DNA of 64,000 nt from Stigmatella ashevillena (GCF_028368975.1 NZ_JAQNDM010000002.1:7310425-7374424); one strand, 5' to 3'; positions 32,803 through 45,600 are shown, counted from the first letter of the stretch. Notes: generated from the letters alone by a model not told the origin. Numbers and translations: made by a program.

Positions 32803-35660
32803 GCGGCGGTCTCCCCTGCACCGAGGGGGAGCTCCAGCGTGAAGGTGGCGCCCTCGCCCAGAGCGCTCTCGGCCTGGATGCTTCCGCCCATGGCCTCCAC
32901 GATGGTGCGGGTGATGTAGAGCCCCAGCCCCAGGCCGCCATAGTGGCGCTCGGACACGGCGCGCTCGAAGCGGCCGAAGATGCGCGACAAGGCTTGCGGC
33001 GCGATGCCGATGCCCTCGTCCCGGACGGACAGCTTGGCCCGGTTCCCACGTGTGTGCAGGCCGACGTGGATGGGTTTGCCGGCCCCATACTTGATGGCGT
33101 TGTCCACGAGGTTGGTGATGACCTGCTCCAGCCGGAGCAGGTCCCAGTGGCCCACGACGGACGCCTGGAGGTCGAGTTGCAGGCGCGAGCCCATCCGGGC
33201 AGCCTCGGGTTCGTAGCGCCCCACCACCTCCCGGATGAGCAGGTCCAGCGTCAAGGGCTCGGGCTCCAGCCGGAGCCGCCCTCCGGCAATGCGCGTCACA
33301 TCCAGCAGATCGCTCACCAGCTCGGACAACTTCTTCACCTGGCGCGTCCCGATGACGATGTAGTCCTCCACGGAGCGCCGCAGCGGTGAGTCGGGTTGGC
33401 GCTTCACCTCGCGCGAGAGCATTTGCAGCTTCAGGCTCAGCGGTGTCAGGGGCGTCTTCAGCTCGTGGCTGGCAATGGAGAGGAACTCGTCGCGAAGCCG
33501 GATCGCCTTCTGGGCCTCCTGGTACAGCCGTGCGTTCTCGACCGAGAGCGCCACGCGGTGTGCCAGCTCTTCCAGGAACGCCAGATCCTTGGCCGTGTAG
33601 CGTCGGCCCGAACGGGTGGAGAAGAAGCTGAGCACGCCAAAGGCACGGCCCCGCTCCACCAGGGGCGCGGCGATGAAGGAGAGGGGGCGGATGGTCCGGA
33701 TCAGCCGTGCGTGCTCTTCGTTCCGTGCGTTCTCCAGGAAGCGCTCGAGGTGGATCTGCTCGATGAGGACCGGTTGCTGCTGAAGGAATGCCTGCGCGGA
33801 GGGATGGGAGCGGTGTTTCTCAAGGTCGAGGTGGATGTGTTGCACCTGCCGTGCGAGCGCGGCGTCCTCCGAGGCGGCGGCGGCCACCGCGACCCGGCGG
33901 AACGGCTCCCCCGGTTGCTTCAGGTCCACGGTGCACCAGTCGGCGAGGTCGGGGACGGTGAGCCGGGCCACGTTGCTCAGGGTGTCTTCGTAGTCCAGCG
34001 AGGAGGACAGCACGGCGCTGGCCTCGGCGAGAAAACGCGTGCTGGTTTCCGTGCTCCGCCGCTCCGAGACATCCAGCACCGTGCCGGTGAACCGCACGGC
34101 CCGTGCCTGCTCGTTGAAGAAGGCCCGCCCGTGCACTGACACCCAGCGCTCCACGCCATCCTCGGTGCCGTGCGTGCGGTACTCGATGCGGAAGTCTCCC
34201 CCGCTCGATGGGGTGAAGGCGCGCGCGAGTTCCTGCTCGAAGCGCGCCTGGTCTTCCGGGTGCACGCCCGAGCGGAGGGCGTCGATGCGCAGGGAGACCT
34301 CCGTGGACAGGCCGAAGAGCTGCCGGCACCGCTCGTCACATTGGTAGGCTCCCGTCACCAGGTTCAAATCCCAGGTGCCGATGGCGGCCGAGTTCACCGC
34401 GATGCGCAGCCGCTCCTCGCTGTGGCGCAGCGCCTCTTCGGCCCGCCGCTGCTCGGTCACGTTCCGCTGGGTGCCCCAGGCCGATACCAGGTGCCCTGCC
34501 TCAATGACACCGACGAGGTTGTTGAGGAACACCCGGGGACGTCCGTCGTGGGTGACTTCGTGGGACTCCGCCTCCTCCAACCGGTAGCCGCCCCGGATGA
34601 AGGCCCTCAGGGACTCCATGTTGTGCGGCTCCCCTCGCACCAGCAGGTTTCCCAGCCGGGTCCCCGTCAGGGCCGCCGCGCTCTCCAGGCCATACATCCG
34701 TGCCATCGCGTCGTTGCACTCGGCGATGTACCCGTGCGCCAGGATGGCCTCCACCTGCTCCTGCTCCGGCTGTGTCGTGGGCAGGGGCTGGTCGGTCTCG
34801 AGGCGGAAGATGCCCTCGGTGCTCTGGCTGACGAAGCCCTGGTACTGCTCCTTGCTTCGCTTCAGCTCGGCATTCAACTCCTCCATCCGCTGGCGCGCGA
34901 GGACCGACTCGGATCGATCAAAGGCGAAGCAGGCCACGCCGTCGATTCGCCCGTGCGCATCCCAGATGGGCTGGAGGACGAGGTCCAGGACGTACGCCTT
35001 CGTCGAGCCGTCTGCCTGGAGGAAGGTCCAGGGGGTCTCCTGGCCCAGAGAGGGCTCTCCAGTCGAATAGACGCGGTCCATGAGCGCCAGGAAGCCCTGG
35101 GGGACCAACTCGGGCACGGACGCTCGCAGGGGCTTGCCCAGGAGCGCCCGCTGCCCGAACAGCGCGGTGCTCAGCGGGTTGGACAAGGTCAGGACATGCT
35201 CGGCTCCCTGAAAGAGGGCCACGATGGCGGGGGCCTGCACGAGCAGCGCATGAAAGCGTGCCTGCTCGGTCTCGGCCCGGGCCCGGGCCAGGCGCTCACG
35301 CTCCAGGAGGAGCGCCCGCTCCAGGCTCGTCTTGCGCAGGGCGGTATTCAGCCGGGCCATCAGCAGGGACAGCACGGTGAAGAGGCTCAGCGCGACCCCG
35401 TCCCCCGGGGCGACGCGCAGGGAATGCGTGGGGTCCAGGAAGAAGTGGTCCACCGCCATGGCAGAGAGCCCGATGCTCAGCAAGCCGGGCCCCCACCCTC
35501 CCCACCAACTGGAAAACATCACCGCCAGGAAGAAGAACAGGAAAGGGCTGGTGGCCATGAAGGGCCAGACCACCTTCTGTAGAAGCAAGGCCAGCGCGAC
35601 ACTCGTCACCGCGATGGCATACTGCCCGAAGAGAGAGGACGCGACGCGGCGAGGGCTCAT
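32748..35660 (-). CDS. Membrane sensor histidine kinase (DUF4118, PAS, GAF)
   Basis: The 970-residue kinase has a four-helix DUF4118/KdpD-like membrane region (about residues 10-115), three PAS-type domains (about 145-545; the third carries the FRIEYR.HG PAC pattern), a GAF domain (about 560-705), HisKA with His732 in SIASHELKTPLTPL, and HATPase with NLVDNAIKYG, DEGIGIAPQAL and GGLGLGLYITR. ATG 35660 is chosen because it precedes the first helix; an upstream TTG adds a non-conserved extension. No partner regulator is adjacent. Confidence 0.9.
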   Translation of the reverse strand: MSPRRVASSLFGQYAIAVTSVALALLLQKVVWPFMATSPFLFFFLAVMFSSWWGGWGPGLLSIGLSAMAVDHFFLDPTHSLRVAPGDGVALSLFTVLSLLMARLNTALRKTSLERALLLERERLARARAETEQARFHALLVQAPAIVALFQGAEHVLTLSNPLSTALFGQRALLGKPLRASVPELVPQGFLALMDRVYSTGEPSLGQETPWTFLQADGSTKAYVLDLVLQPIWDAHGRIDGVACFAFDRSESVLARQRMEELNAELKRSKEQYQGFVSQSTEGIFRLETDQPLPTTQPEQEQVEAILAHGYIAECNDAMARMYGLESAAALTGTRLGNLLVRGEPHNMESLRAFIRGGYRLEEAESHEVTHDGRPRVFLNNLVGVIEAGHLVSAWGTQRNVTEQRRAEEALRHSEERLRIAVNSAAIGTWDLNLVTGAYQCDERCRQLFGLSTEVSLRIDALRSGVHPEDQARFEQELARAFTPSSGGDFRIEYRTHGTEDGVERWVSVHGRAFFNEQARAVRFTGTVLDVSERRSTETSTRFLAEASAVLSSSLDYEDTLSNVARLTVPDLADWCTVDLKQPGEPFRRVAVAAAASEDAALARQVQHIHLDLEKHRSHPSAQAFLQQQPVLIEQIHLERFLENARNEEHARLIRTIRPLSFIAAPLVERGRAFGVLSFFSTRSGRRYTAKDLAFLEELAHRVALSVENARLYQEAQKAIRLRDEFLSIASHELKTPLTPLSLKLQMLSREVKRQPDSPLRRSVEDYIVIGTRQVKKLSELVSDLLDVTRIAGGRLRLEPEPLTLDLLIREVVGRYEPEAARMGSRLQLDLQASVVGHWDLLRLEQVITNLVDNAIKYGAGKPIHVGLHTRGNRAKLSVRDEGIGIAPQALSRIFGRFERAVSERHYGGLGLGLYITRTIVEAMGGSIQAESALGEGATFTLELPLGAGETAAQDSSEEPSEADSATRDT

Positions 35661-35847
35661 CGGCTTCGCGCAGGGTGGGGTGAGGGGTTCGTGCAGGCGC
35701 ACGGCGCCGGACTCCAAGCCACCGGCATAGCATCCTCGGCCGCTGTTGCCGGAGAGACGTTTTCGGTAGAGACAACTTGTCGACGCCTTCCGGGGAAGGC
35801 AACCCGGAGGCAGGGGGGCTCGGCGGGTGACTCGTGCTGCGGCGGAG

Positions 35848-37946
35848 CTAGTTGCGCAGCAGCGTGCCCTCCAGGAAGAAGGCCGCGCAGGCGGCGACGA
35901 TGAGCCAGGTCCACAAGGGCACCTTGGGCCGTTCCGCCTCCCCGCTGGAGGCGGTCACCGTCTCCTCGCCGAAGTAGGCGGTGAGCGTCTCCTCTGGAAC
36001 GCGGGTCAGGTCGCTCTCGGCCGGATCCAACGTCACCGCGAAGGCGAGCGCGGGCAGGGCCTTTCCATCGGAGCCCAGCACCGTGTACGTGCCGGGCTCG
36101 GCCAGGGGGCCCACGGACACCGCCCCATCCTGCTGCGTCTTCACGGGAACCTCCGTGCCTTCGGGAGAGCGCACCCCGGCGAGCGTCTGCCCGGTCTCCG
36201 GCCGCAGAACGGCCGTCTCACCCACGCGCACGCGCTGCTCCTGGCGCTCTTCCAGCGAGCCGGTGAGGTACGCGGCGAAGCGCTGCATCAGGGGCAGGAA
36301 GCTGGTGCGGATGGAGAAGTCGCTCCAGTCCCGGTCCACGGTGCTGGTGAAGAGGGCCACGCGCCCCTTGCCCCGCCGGGCCACCGCCACCGCGGGCGCG
36401 CCGTCCTCGTAAGTGGCCAGTACCTGGCTGGCGCCCGGGGTGGCCGGGCTGTCCGCCTCCAGCAGCATGTACCGGTAGAAGCGCGCGCCCACCAGGCCCT
36501 CCTCGGCACGGCCGGTGAAGGGGGCGAAGAGCGGGTGTTCCACCTCCATCTTCGCCAGCTTCGCGGACTTCGTCTCCGCGTCCGGATCCTCTCGCTCGGC
36601 ACTGGTGCGCACCAGCCGCAACGGCCGGGGCAGCAGCGCTCCGAGTCGGCTGTTGTACGCCTCCGGGTCCACCCGGTCTCCCATGCTCACGAAGAGGCCA
36701 CCGCCCGCCTCCACGAACGCGGCGAGGCGCTGCGCCTCGTCCGGGCCCGGCGCGGGCACGTTGAGCAGCAGCACCACGTCATAGGTGGAGAAGTCCTCGC
36801 GAAGCCCCGCCTCCGTGTCGCGCACCGACACCTCCACGGGAGAGCCGGGGGCGCTCAGGGCCGCCTCCACGAAGAAGGCCTCATCCCGGTAGCGGGTGGC
36901 GTGGGGGGCGCCGTTCACCACCAGCGCCTTGAGCGCCCGGGGCACGGGCAGCACGAAGCCGCGCCGGTCATCCTCGGGCAGGGCGTCGGGTGCCAGCGTC
37001 ACCGAGCCCTCCACCGTGCCGCCCTGGGCAAAGCGCACCGTGAGCGTCTTCTGCGCGGTGCCGTTGGCCGGCACATCCACGAAGCCCTTGGCCAGCACGG
37101 TCTCTCCCGTGCGCACCGCCGCCTCCAGGTCCTTCAAGGCGTCCGGGCCATGGTTCTTCACCGTGAAGGTGAACTGGAAGGCGCGGGGGCCCGCTTGCAG
37201 CGCGGGTTCCACCTTCAGGTCCACCAGGGCGTGGTTGGGCAGGGCCTCCCGGTTCTCCGCCACGTTTCTCAGCACCACCTCGGGGCGCACCGCCGCGCCC
37301 GTGGGGCCCTTCACCGTGGGAGGAGGGGCCTCCAGCCGGAAGGCCGAGGCCGCCATGTCCGAGATGAGCACCAGCCGCTTGCCCGGCATCGGGTTTTCCT
37401 CCAGCGCCCGCGCCGCCAGGTCCATGCAGCGCCCCAGGTCCGCCGGGCCGTAGGTGGGCTTCGCCTCGTCGATCATTCCCCGGAGCCGGGCCCGATCGAA
37501 GCCCAGCGGCGGGGGCGCCGAGGGCGCCGCCGTGCACAAGAGCACCGTGGAGGGCTCCTCGGGCAGCAAGTCACTGAGCGCATCGCGCGCTTCGTCCCGC
37601 CCGCGCTCGAACAGCGAGGTGCCCTCCGCCCACCGCATGGAGAGCGACGCGTCCAGCACCACCGCCGTGGCCGCCGGGCCCTTGGCCGCCGCGGCGGCCG
37701 CGGCCGCGTCCTGCCGCAGCTCCGGCCGCGCCAGGGCCAGCGGAATGGCCAGCAACACGAGGGTGCGCAGCGCGTACAGCAGCAGCCGCTTGAGCTTGAG
37801 CCGGCTCGCGGTGCGCTTCTGGCTGCGCAGCACGAAGGCCATGGTGGGGAACGGGTGCGGCCGGGGGCGGCGCCGGTCGAACAGGTGCACCAGCACGGGA
37901 ATGAGCGCCCCGAGCGCTCCCAGCAGCATCCACGGGTTGCCGAACG

Positions 37947-37950
<4 letters not shown>
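35848..37950 (-). CDS. BatA/vWA domain membrane protein
   Basis: The 700-residue protein has the BatA N-terminus (two membrane helices around a basic RRRPRPHPFP loop). A vWA-like domain follows with VVLDASLSMRW (degenerate MIDAS), then extended beta domains, a DJ-1/GATase-like segment (VVLLLNVPAPGPDEAQRLAAFVEAGGGLFVSMG), and a final membrane helix. It starts at GTG 37950 overlapping the DUF58 stop (GTGA). It belongs to the MoxR-DUF58-BatA system, in which an AAA ATPase remodels targets together with vWA proteins in the envelope. It is the last gene of the operon. Confidence 0.85.
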
Positions 37951-38828
<878 letters not shown>

Positions 38829-38842
38829 GGTCCGGGCGCGTC

Positions 38843-39877
38843 CTAGCCCTTCACCGTGGCGATGAGCTGATCCACGAGCTTCACCGAGGTGATGCCCTCG
38901 CTCTCGGCGGTGAAGTTGGGCAGCACGCGGTGGCGGAGCACGGGGCGGGCCAGGGCGCGCACGTCCTCCACCGTGGCCACGAAGCGCCCGGAGAGGATGG
39001 CGCGGGCCTTGGCGGCCAGCACCAGGTACTGGCTGGCGCGGGGGCCTGCGCCCCAGGAGACGTTCTTCGCGACGAACTCGGGCGCCCCCGGCTCCTTGGG
39101 CCGCGTGTGGCGCACCAGCTCCACCGCGTAGCGCACCACGTGGTCCGGCACGGGCACCCGGCGCACGAGCTCTTGCAGCGCGAGGATCTTCTCGGGCGAG
39201 AGGATCTTCTCCAGCTTGGGCTGCGCGGTGCCGGTGGTGCTCTTGACGATCTGCACCTCCTCCTCGGCGGTGGGGTAGCCCACGTCCACCAGGAACATGA
39301 ACCGGTCGAGCTGCGCCTCGGGCAGCGGGTAGGTGCCCTCCTGCTCGATGGGGTTCTGCGTGGCGAAGACGAGGAAGGGCAGCTCCAACGGGTAGGTCCG
39401 CCCGCCCGCCGTCACCCGGTACTCCTGCATGGCCTGCAGGAGCGCCGCCTGCGTCTTGGGCGGGGTGCGGTTCACCTCGTCGGCGAGGATGATGTTGGCG
39501 AACAGTGGCCCCTGCACGAAGCGGAAGGAGCGTCGGCCCGTCGTCTTGTCCTCTTCGAGGATGTCCGTGCCGGTGATGTCCGAGGGCATCAGGTCCGGCG
39601 TGAACTGGATGCGGTTGAAGCTCAGGTTGAGCACGTCCGCCAGCGTGGAGATGAGCAGCGTCTTGGCCAGGCCCGGCACGCCCACGAACAGACAGTGGCC
39701 CCGGCTGAACAGGGCGATGAGCAGGTGCTCGACCACCTCCCGCTGTCCGACAACGCGCTTTTCAATCTGCTCGACGATCTGCATGCTCGCGAGCGAGAGA
39801 TCCCGCACGGCTTGGAGATCTTCGTCGCTGGCGGACGCGCCCTGGGCGGGCGCGGGGGAGGGGGAAGCGCTTTCCAT
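38843..39877 (-). CDS. moxR: MoxR-type AAA ATPase
   Basis: The 344-residue AAA+ protein has Walker A GVPGLAKT (66-73), Walker [47 protein letters not shown] (sensor and pore elements), and GPRASQYLV. MoxR ATPases act as chaperones for activation of membrane or metal-containing complexes. It is the first gene of the moxR-DUF58-BatA operon, so the operon probably starts from the 272-bp gap at 39878-40149, where no clear promoter was seen. Confidence 0.93.
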   Translation of the reverse strand: MESASPSPAPAQGASASDEDLQAVRDLSLASMQIVEQIEKRVVGQREVVEHLLIALFSRGHCLFVGVPGLAKTLLISTLADVLNLSFNRIQFTPDLMPSDITGTDILEEDKTTGRRSFRFVQGPLFANIILADEVNRTPPKTQAALLQAMQEYRVTAGGRTYPLELPFLVFATQNPIEQEGTYPLPEAQLDRFMFLVDVGYPTAEEEVQIVKSTTGTAQPKLEKILSPEKILALQELVRRVPVPDHVVRYAVELVRHTRPKEPGAPEFVAKNVSWGAGPRASQYLVLAAKARAILSGRFVATVEDVRALARPVLRHRVLPNFTAESEGITSVKLVDQLIATVKG

Positions 39878-40149
39878 AAGTGGATTCTCTTAGCCGGGGT
39901 GACGGCCTGGGGACCACGGGTTTTCCGCACCCTGTGCCCCATGTGGACGTAAGTGGGCAACCGCCGAGGCAGGCTCCTATTCCTTGGGGGTGCACTGGCA
40001 CCGGGATGAACTCGGATGCCTACCCTCCGAGCGGCAAGGAGGCAGGTGGCAGGTGGGGAATGCGTTCCTGGAGACACTGCTTAGTTTGTCCTGGCCCGCT
40101 TTTTCCGCTGTGGCTGGCCGGATGCCAGGAGAGGGGGCATGGAGCTGAC

Positions 40150-41526
40150 ATGGGGCACGTGCGACGCATGGGACTTCGGGGCTGGGGACTGGTGGCCTTG
40201 ATGGGGTGGGGCGTGGGGTGTGGTGGGGCGCAGGAAGGGCCCGGGGAGGACCGGATGGACGAGAATCCCGCCACGTCCGCGCCCGTTCAGCCCGCTCCCC
40301 CCGAGCAAGCTCAGGGAGCCCCTCCTCCTCAGGAAGCGCTCCCGGTGCCGCCTCCGGCCATTCCCGAGGCGCCTGCCACGCCCCCGTGGTCTCAGCGCCA
40401 GGGAGGGCCGCAGGACGACACGGGCACCAGCGTGGCCGTGGACGCGGAGGGCCAGGTGATCTGGGCCTGGGTGTCCACCCCGCGTGAGGACAAGGATCGC
40501 GAGCCGGTCGAGGGACAGCGCCGGGCGATCACCCTCTCCCGGAGCACGGCGGACGGCAAGACGGTGTGGAGCCACGAGTTTCCGCGCAACCACGTGTCCG
40601 AGCTGCGCGTGGGCGTCGCGGGGGATGGGACGTCGTACCTGAGTGGCAATGCCTTCCTGTACGCGGTGGACTTCGGGCTGGGCGCGGCCGATGACGGCTT
40701 CCTGGTGCACTTCTCCGAGAAGGGCACGCCCCTGTGGCAGCGCCGCGTGGGACAGAAGGTGCACGGGCTGGCGTCGGACGCGACGGGGGACGCGCTCGTC
40801 TCGGGCGAAGACTGGACGGCGCAGGCCCATGTGCCGCTGCTCACCCGCTATGCGGCGGATGGGAGCATCCGGTGGACACGCCAGTTCGAGGAGGCGGGCG
40901 AGGGCTCGGAACCGGGGCCCGTGGCGCTCACGCCCTCGGGGAGCGCGGTGTTCGCTGGGACGTTCTCCGATGTGCTGGAGGTGGACGGGCGCGGGTTCGG
41001 GGTGAAGGGCGCGCGGAGCCTCGTCATCCTCCAGTTCAACCCCGGAGGGGGCCTCTCGTGGGGCCAGGACCTGCCGGGCGTGGACGGCCACCTCTCGGAC
41101 GTGGCGGTGATGCCGGATGGCTCGGTGGTGGCGACGGGCGAGGCCCTGGGCCCGGTGAGCTGGGGGGAGAGCAAGTTGCCCTCGGCGGGCCCCTTCGTCC
41201 TGGCGGCGGATGCCCAGGGTCGGCCCCGGTGGCTGCGCCGGCCCGCGTGCGATGACGCGTTCTCGCCGCCCTCGGTGGCGGTGGCGCCGGGCGGCACGGT
41301 GGTGGCGGCCTGTGGAAGTCGGCTCTCGCTCTATGGCGCGGATGGAGCGCCCCGGGGCGAGCGCACGCTGCAGCCCGAGAACTGCACCGAGGGCGCGTGC
41401 ACCGTGACGAGCACGGCGGTGGCTCCGACGGTGGGCGGACAGTGGGTGGTGACGGGGAGCCAGCGGCACGGGGTGACCACCGAGGGGTGGAACCAGGACG
41501 CGTTCCTGCGCCTCGTGGCGCCCTGA
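40150..41526 (+). CDS. Secreted lipoprotein with beta-propeller-like repeats
   Basis: The 458-residue precursor has a lipoprotein signal (lipobox LMGWGVGC) and a Pro/Glu/Gln-rich spacer (about 40-95). Repeated PQQ/SBBP-like blades follow (VAVDAEGQVIWAWVS, VGVAGDGTSYLSG, GLASDATGDALVSGED, VALTPSGSAVFAGTF). Such propellers are common in myxobacterial surface lipoproteins and usually bind carbohydrates or proteins; no specific role can be given. ATG 40150 has GGAG 8 nt upstream; 40168 is a second choice. Confidence 0.82.
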   Translation: MGHVRRMGLRGWGLVALMGWGVGCGGAQEGPGEDRMDENPATSAPVQPAPPEQAQGAPPPQEALPVPPPAIPEAPATPPWSQRQGGPQDDTGTSVAVDAEGQVIWAWVSTPREDKDREPVEGQRRAITLSRSTADGKTVWSHEFPRNHVSELRVGVAGDGTSYLSGNAFLYAVDFGLGAADDGFLVHFSEKGTPLWQRRVGQKVHGLASDATGDALVSGEDWTAQAHVPLLTRYAADGSIRWTRQFEEAGEGSEPGPVALTPSGSAVFAGTFSDVLEVDGRGFGVKGARSLVILQFNPGGGLSWGQDLPGVDGHLSDVAVMPDGSVVATGEALGPVSWGESKLPSAGPFVLAADAQGRPRWLRRPACDDAFSPPSVAVAPGGTVVAACGSRLSLYGADGAPRGERTLQPENCTEGACTVTSTAVAPTVGGQWVVTGSQRHGVTTEGWNQDAFLRLVAP

Positions 41527-41601
41527 GCTTTCTCCAAGCCCCGCGGAGCAGGGAAGCACTGTGAGTGGACGGGGCCCGAGCCTGCCTGTCATGTTCGGGC
41601 C

Positions 41602-42534
41602 ATGATGAGAAGGGATTCCCTGCTCGCTCTCCTCCTGCTGGGGCTTCCGGCCTCCGCGCTGGCCGCTCCTCCTTCCCCCGCCAAGACCATGTCCGCGAAG
41701 CCTTCGTCCGTCCCCGCTGACCTCGAAACGGAAACGCGTGCCTGGCACGCCGAGCGCATCGCCCGGTTGTCGTCCGAGGATGGCTGGTTGAGCCTGGTGG
41801 GCCTGCACTGGCTGGAGGAGGGAGACACCCGCGTGGGTTCCGCCGCGGACAATGCACTGGTGCTGCCCGCGCCTGCCCCTGCCCACGTGGGCGTGCTGAC
41901 CCGCAAGGCGGACACGGTGAGCCTCACCCTTCAGCCGGGCGTCTCCCTCACGGTGGAGGGAAAGCCTTTCAAGGGAGGCGCGCTGCGCACGGATGCCTCG
42001 GGCAGTCCGGACACGGTGGCCTTGGGCACCCTGCGCTTCTTCGTCATCCGCCGGGGAGACCGGCTGGGCGTCCGGGTGAAGGACTCCGAGGCCGCCACGC
42101 GCAAGGGCTTCCACGGCATTCCCACCTATGCCCCCAGCGCCACCTGGCGCGTGGAAGGCCGCTTCGAGCCGGCCACCTCCGAGAAGAAGATCGCCGTCCC
42201 CAACGTGCTGGGCGAGGTGGAGGACATGGTCTCCCCGGGCACCGTTCTGTTCTCCGTGGGGGGCCAGGAGTACCGGCTGTCCCCCGTGGCGGAGCCCGGC
42301 TCGAATCAGTTCTTCTTCATCTTCGGAGACCTGACCAACCGCGATGAGACCTACGGGGCCGGCCGCTTCCTCTATACGGACCTGCCGAAGGACGGGAAGG
42401 TGGTGATGGACTTCAACCGTGCGTACAACCCACCGTGCGCCTTCACCCCCTTCGCCACCTGCCCGCTGCCGCCCTCGCAGAACAAGCTCAAGCTGCGCGT
42501 GGAAGCCGGCGAGAAACGCTACGGAGACCACTGA
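41602..42534 (+). CDS. DUF1684 family secreted protein
   Basis: The 310-residue precursor has a signal peptide (LLLGLPASALA). DUF1684 follows, with the conserved pieces EDGWLSLVGLHWLEEG, TPYAP-like TYAPSATW, FGDLTNRDETYGAGRFLY and NRAYNPPCAFTPFATCPLPP near the C-terminus. The family is widespread; function unknown. Two Cys near the C-terminus could pair. It is followed after 122 bp by the PilZ-Hsp70 gene. Confidence 0.85.
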   Translation: MMRRDSLLALLLLGLPASALAAPPSPAKTMSAKPSSVPADLETETRAWHAERIARLSSEDGWLSLVGLHWLEEGDTRVGSAADNALVLPAPAPAHVGVLTRKADTVSLTLQPGVSLTVEGKPFKGGALRTDASGSPDTVALGTLRFFVIRRGDRLGVRVKDSEAATRKGFHGIPTYAPSATWRVEGRFEPATSEKKIAVPNVLGEVEDMVSPGTVLFSVGGQEYRLSPVAEPGSNQFFFIFGDLTNRDETYGAGRFLYTDLPKDGKVVMDFNRAYNPPCAFTPFATCPLPPSQNKLKLRVEAGEKRYGDH

Positions 42535-42656
42535 GCCCTCGCCCGGTCGACCAGGTAGGTTGATTGACTACATCTGCTGAGCGTGTGGCCAACCGAGCGA
42601 ATGAGGGCCCATTAAGGGCTTGAGCCCGGAGCGTGAGGCCGTAACAGTTCCGTCTC

Positions 42657-45600
42657 ATGGAACAGGGGCGGCGCGCGACGGACCGGAAGGCCATAGGTCT
42701 GCTGGTGAAGCTCAAGCATTCGGATGTGGGGAGCTTCGCTGAGGAGTTCGCCACCAACTTGAGCCCTGGCGGCATGTTCATCCGGTCGCGGACCCCGCAG
42801 CCGGTGGGCACGCCTGTGAAGTTCGAGGTGCAGATTGCCGGCGGCGTGCGGGTGCTGCGCGGCACGGCGGTGGTGCGTTGGGTGCGTGAGACCGCCAATG
42901 CCGAGGGGCCGCCGGGCATGGGGCTCCAGTTCCACGAGCTGGACCCGGTCACCCAGGCGCTGATTGACCGGATGCTCCTCATCAACAAGGCCGCGGCGGG
43001 ACGCAAGGCGGCGCCCCCGGTGCCCGCTGCTCCTCCCACTGCGCCCGCCTCCCCCGATGCGCTGGAGCGGGAGATGCTGGCCCGGGGCATGTTGGCCCGC
43101 CCCACGTCGACGCCCCCTTCGGCGCTGCCATCCATTGCCCCTGTCGTCGCGCCCGTGCCCCCCAAGGGACTTCAACGCCCGCCGCCTCCCGTTCCGAGGA
43201 TGGAGCCGCGAGAGGAGGAGAGCGCCGACCTGTCCGCGCTGCTCGATGACCTGGCGGATCTCGGCATGGGTAAGCCTTCCATCACCCCGCCTCCCATCGC
43301 CCCGCCTTCGGCCGCACGGTCCCTGCCACCGGTCCCTCCGCCGCCTCAGGGGGACGTGGACATCTCGATCTCGGATCTGCTCGGCGTCACCCCGCCGGCG
43401 GGGACGCCCGCGGTGAAGTTCCAGGTTCTCGACGAGCCCATGCCGGATGTGGACTTCGAGATGGAGTCGCTGAGCGGGGAGACCGAGCTGCCCGTGGCGG
43501 TGGGGCTGGCGCTGGACGACATCGACCCCACGCCCGTCCAGCGGTCCGCACCCGAGAGTGCTCCGGTCATCCAGGGTCGTCCCTTGGCGCCACCCCCTCC
43601 GCCCGCGCCGGTGGTTCAGTCCCGGCCCGCGCCGCCCGCCGTGCAGGCCGCCCCGGTCGTGCAGGCCGCCCCGGTCGTGCAGGCGGCTCCAGTCGTGCAG
43701 GCAGCTCCGGTCGTGCAGGCAGCTCCGGTCGTGCAGGCGCCGCCTCCGCCCGCCCCGCCCCCGCCCGCGCCGGTGGCTGCCGCGCCGGTGGCTGCCGCGC
43801 CGGTGGTCCCCGTGCTCCGCAAGCCCGGAGGGGGCGTGGAGTTCGATCTGGACCTGGGCGATGGAGACTCACTGGAATTGGGACGCGATGCTCCCGGCAG
43901 TCCCCGGGGGGGACGGGCTTCCGTGCCTCCCCGGAAGGCACCCCAACCGCCCCGGCCTCCTCCTCCCGAGCGGCCTCCCATGACGGCGCGGCCCGTCTAC
44001 GCCCCGCTCGCGGATGCACTGCCGCCTCCCGTGCCCTCGCCCCCGCCTCCGGCCGCCAGCTCGCCCGATCTGCCCTTCACGGAGACGGAATCCACCCAGG
44101 TGCTGCCATCGCCCTTGGTCCGGCCCGTGCCCGCGGATCCGGCCGCCTCGGCTCTGCCTCAGACGGTCTTTCTCCCGCCGCCCGCGCCGGTCACGGGCGT
44201 GGGGCCCATCATCGGTGTGGACCTGGGCACCACCAACTCCTGCGTGGCCATCATGGCCAATGGGCGCCCCACGGTGCTGCGCTCGAAGGAGGGCTACTTC
44301 ACCATCCCTTCGGTCATCTCGCTCACCGCGCAGAACAAGCTGCTCGTCAGCCACCGGGCGAAGAATCAGCTCGTCCTGCGTCCCACGCAGACCATCTATG
44401 GCGCGAAGCGGCTCGTGGGCCGTCCGTATGACAGCGCCGTGGTGAAGCAGGTGCGCGAGCGCTTCCACTACGAGATTGCACCCGACGCGGCGGGCCGCGC
44501 GGCGGTGCGGCTGGGCGCCTACGTGCTCTCGCTCGAGGAAGTGCAGGGGCTCATCCTGCGCGAGTGCAAGGAGATCGCCGAAAGCCAGCTCAACCAGCGG
44601 GTGGAGCGCGCGGTGGTGACGGTGCCCGCCTATTACTCCGAGCCGCAGCGCGAAGCGGTGCGCAAGGCGGGCGCACTGGCGGGCCTGAAGGTGGAGCGCA
44701 TCCTCAACGAGCCCACGTCCGCGGCGCTCGCGTATGGCCTCAACCGGGAGCTCACCAAGAAGGTGCTCGTCTATGACCTGGGGGGTGGCACCTTCGATGC
44801 CACCATCCTGCGCATCGAGAAGAACGTCTTCGAGGTGATGGCCACCGGAGGCGACATCTTCCTGGGAGGCATCGACTTCGACAACATGCTCGTGGACTTC
44901 CTGTTGGAGCGCTTCCAACAGCTGGAGGGGATCCCCTTCCAGGGAGACGGGGTGGCGCTGTCGCGCGTGAGCGAGGCGGCCGAGAAGGCGAAGATCGCCC
45001 TGTCGGAACGCAACACCCACGAGGTCCACATCCCCATGCTGCTGGTGGATGAGCTGGGCCGTGCGCGGGACCTGCGCTTCACGATGACGCGCGCGGAGCT
45101 GGAGCGCATCAGCGAGGGGCTGGTGGCGCGCTCGCTGGACGTGGTGCGGGATGTGCTGCTGGATGCGCGCATCAAGCCCAGCGACGTGGATGACATCATC
45201 CTGGTGGGTGGGCAGAGCCGCATGCCGCTGGTGCGGGAGAAGCTCAAAGCGCTGTTCGGCAAGACGGCGCACGCGGGCGTCAACGCGGACGAGGCGGTGG
45301 CGCTGGGGGCGGCGATGTACTCGACGGCGGTGGGCAAGGTGAACAGCGTGGTGCTCATCGACGTGCTGCCGATGACCATTGGGCTGGCGATGCCGGGAGG
45401 TGCTTTCCAGCGCGTCATCGAGCGCAACCAGCCCTTGCCGGCGCAGCGCTCGTTCGCGGTGTCCACGGTGCGGGACAACGAAGAAGTGCTGGAGCTGTCC
45501 ATCTTCCAGGGCGAGGACAACCACATCTCCGCCAACGAATACCTGGGCACGGTGCGGCTGGACGGATTGCCCAAGGGGCCCAAGGGCTCGGTGCGGGTGG

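Noticed and set aside
39878-40149. Gap upstream of moxR and the propeller lipoprotein
   Set aside because: Contains a TGGCAC like the first half of a sigma54 site, but no TTGC at the required spacing; no feature reported.
40081-42531. 816-codon minus-strand frame
   Set aside because: Antisense to a lipoprotein and a DUF1684 gene that both have signal peptides and family motifs.
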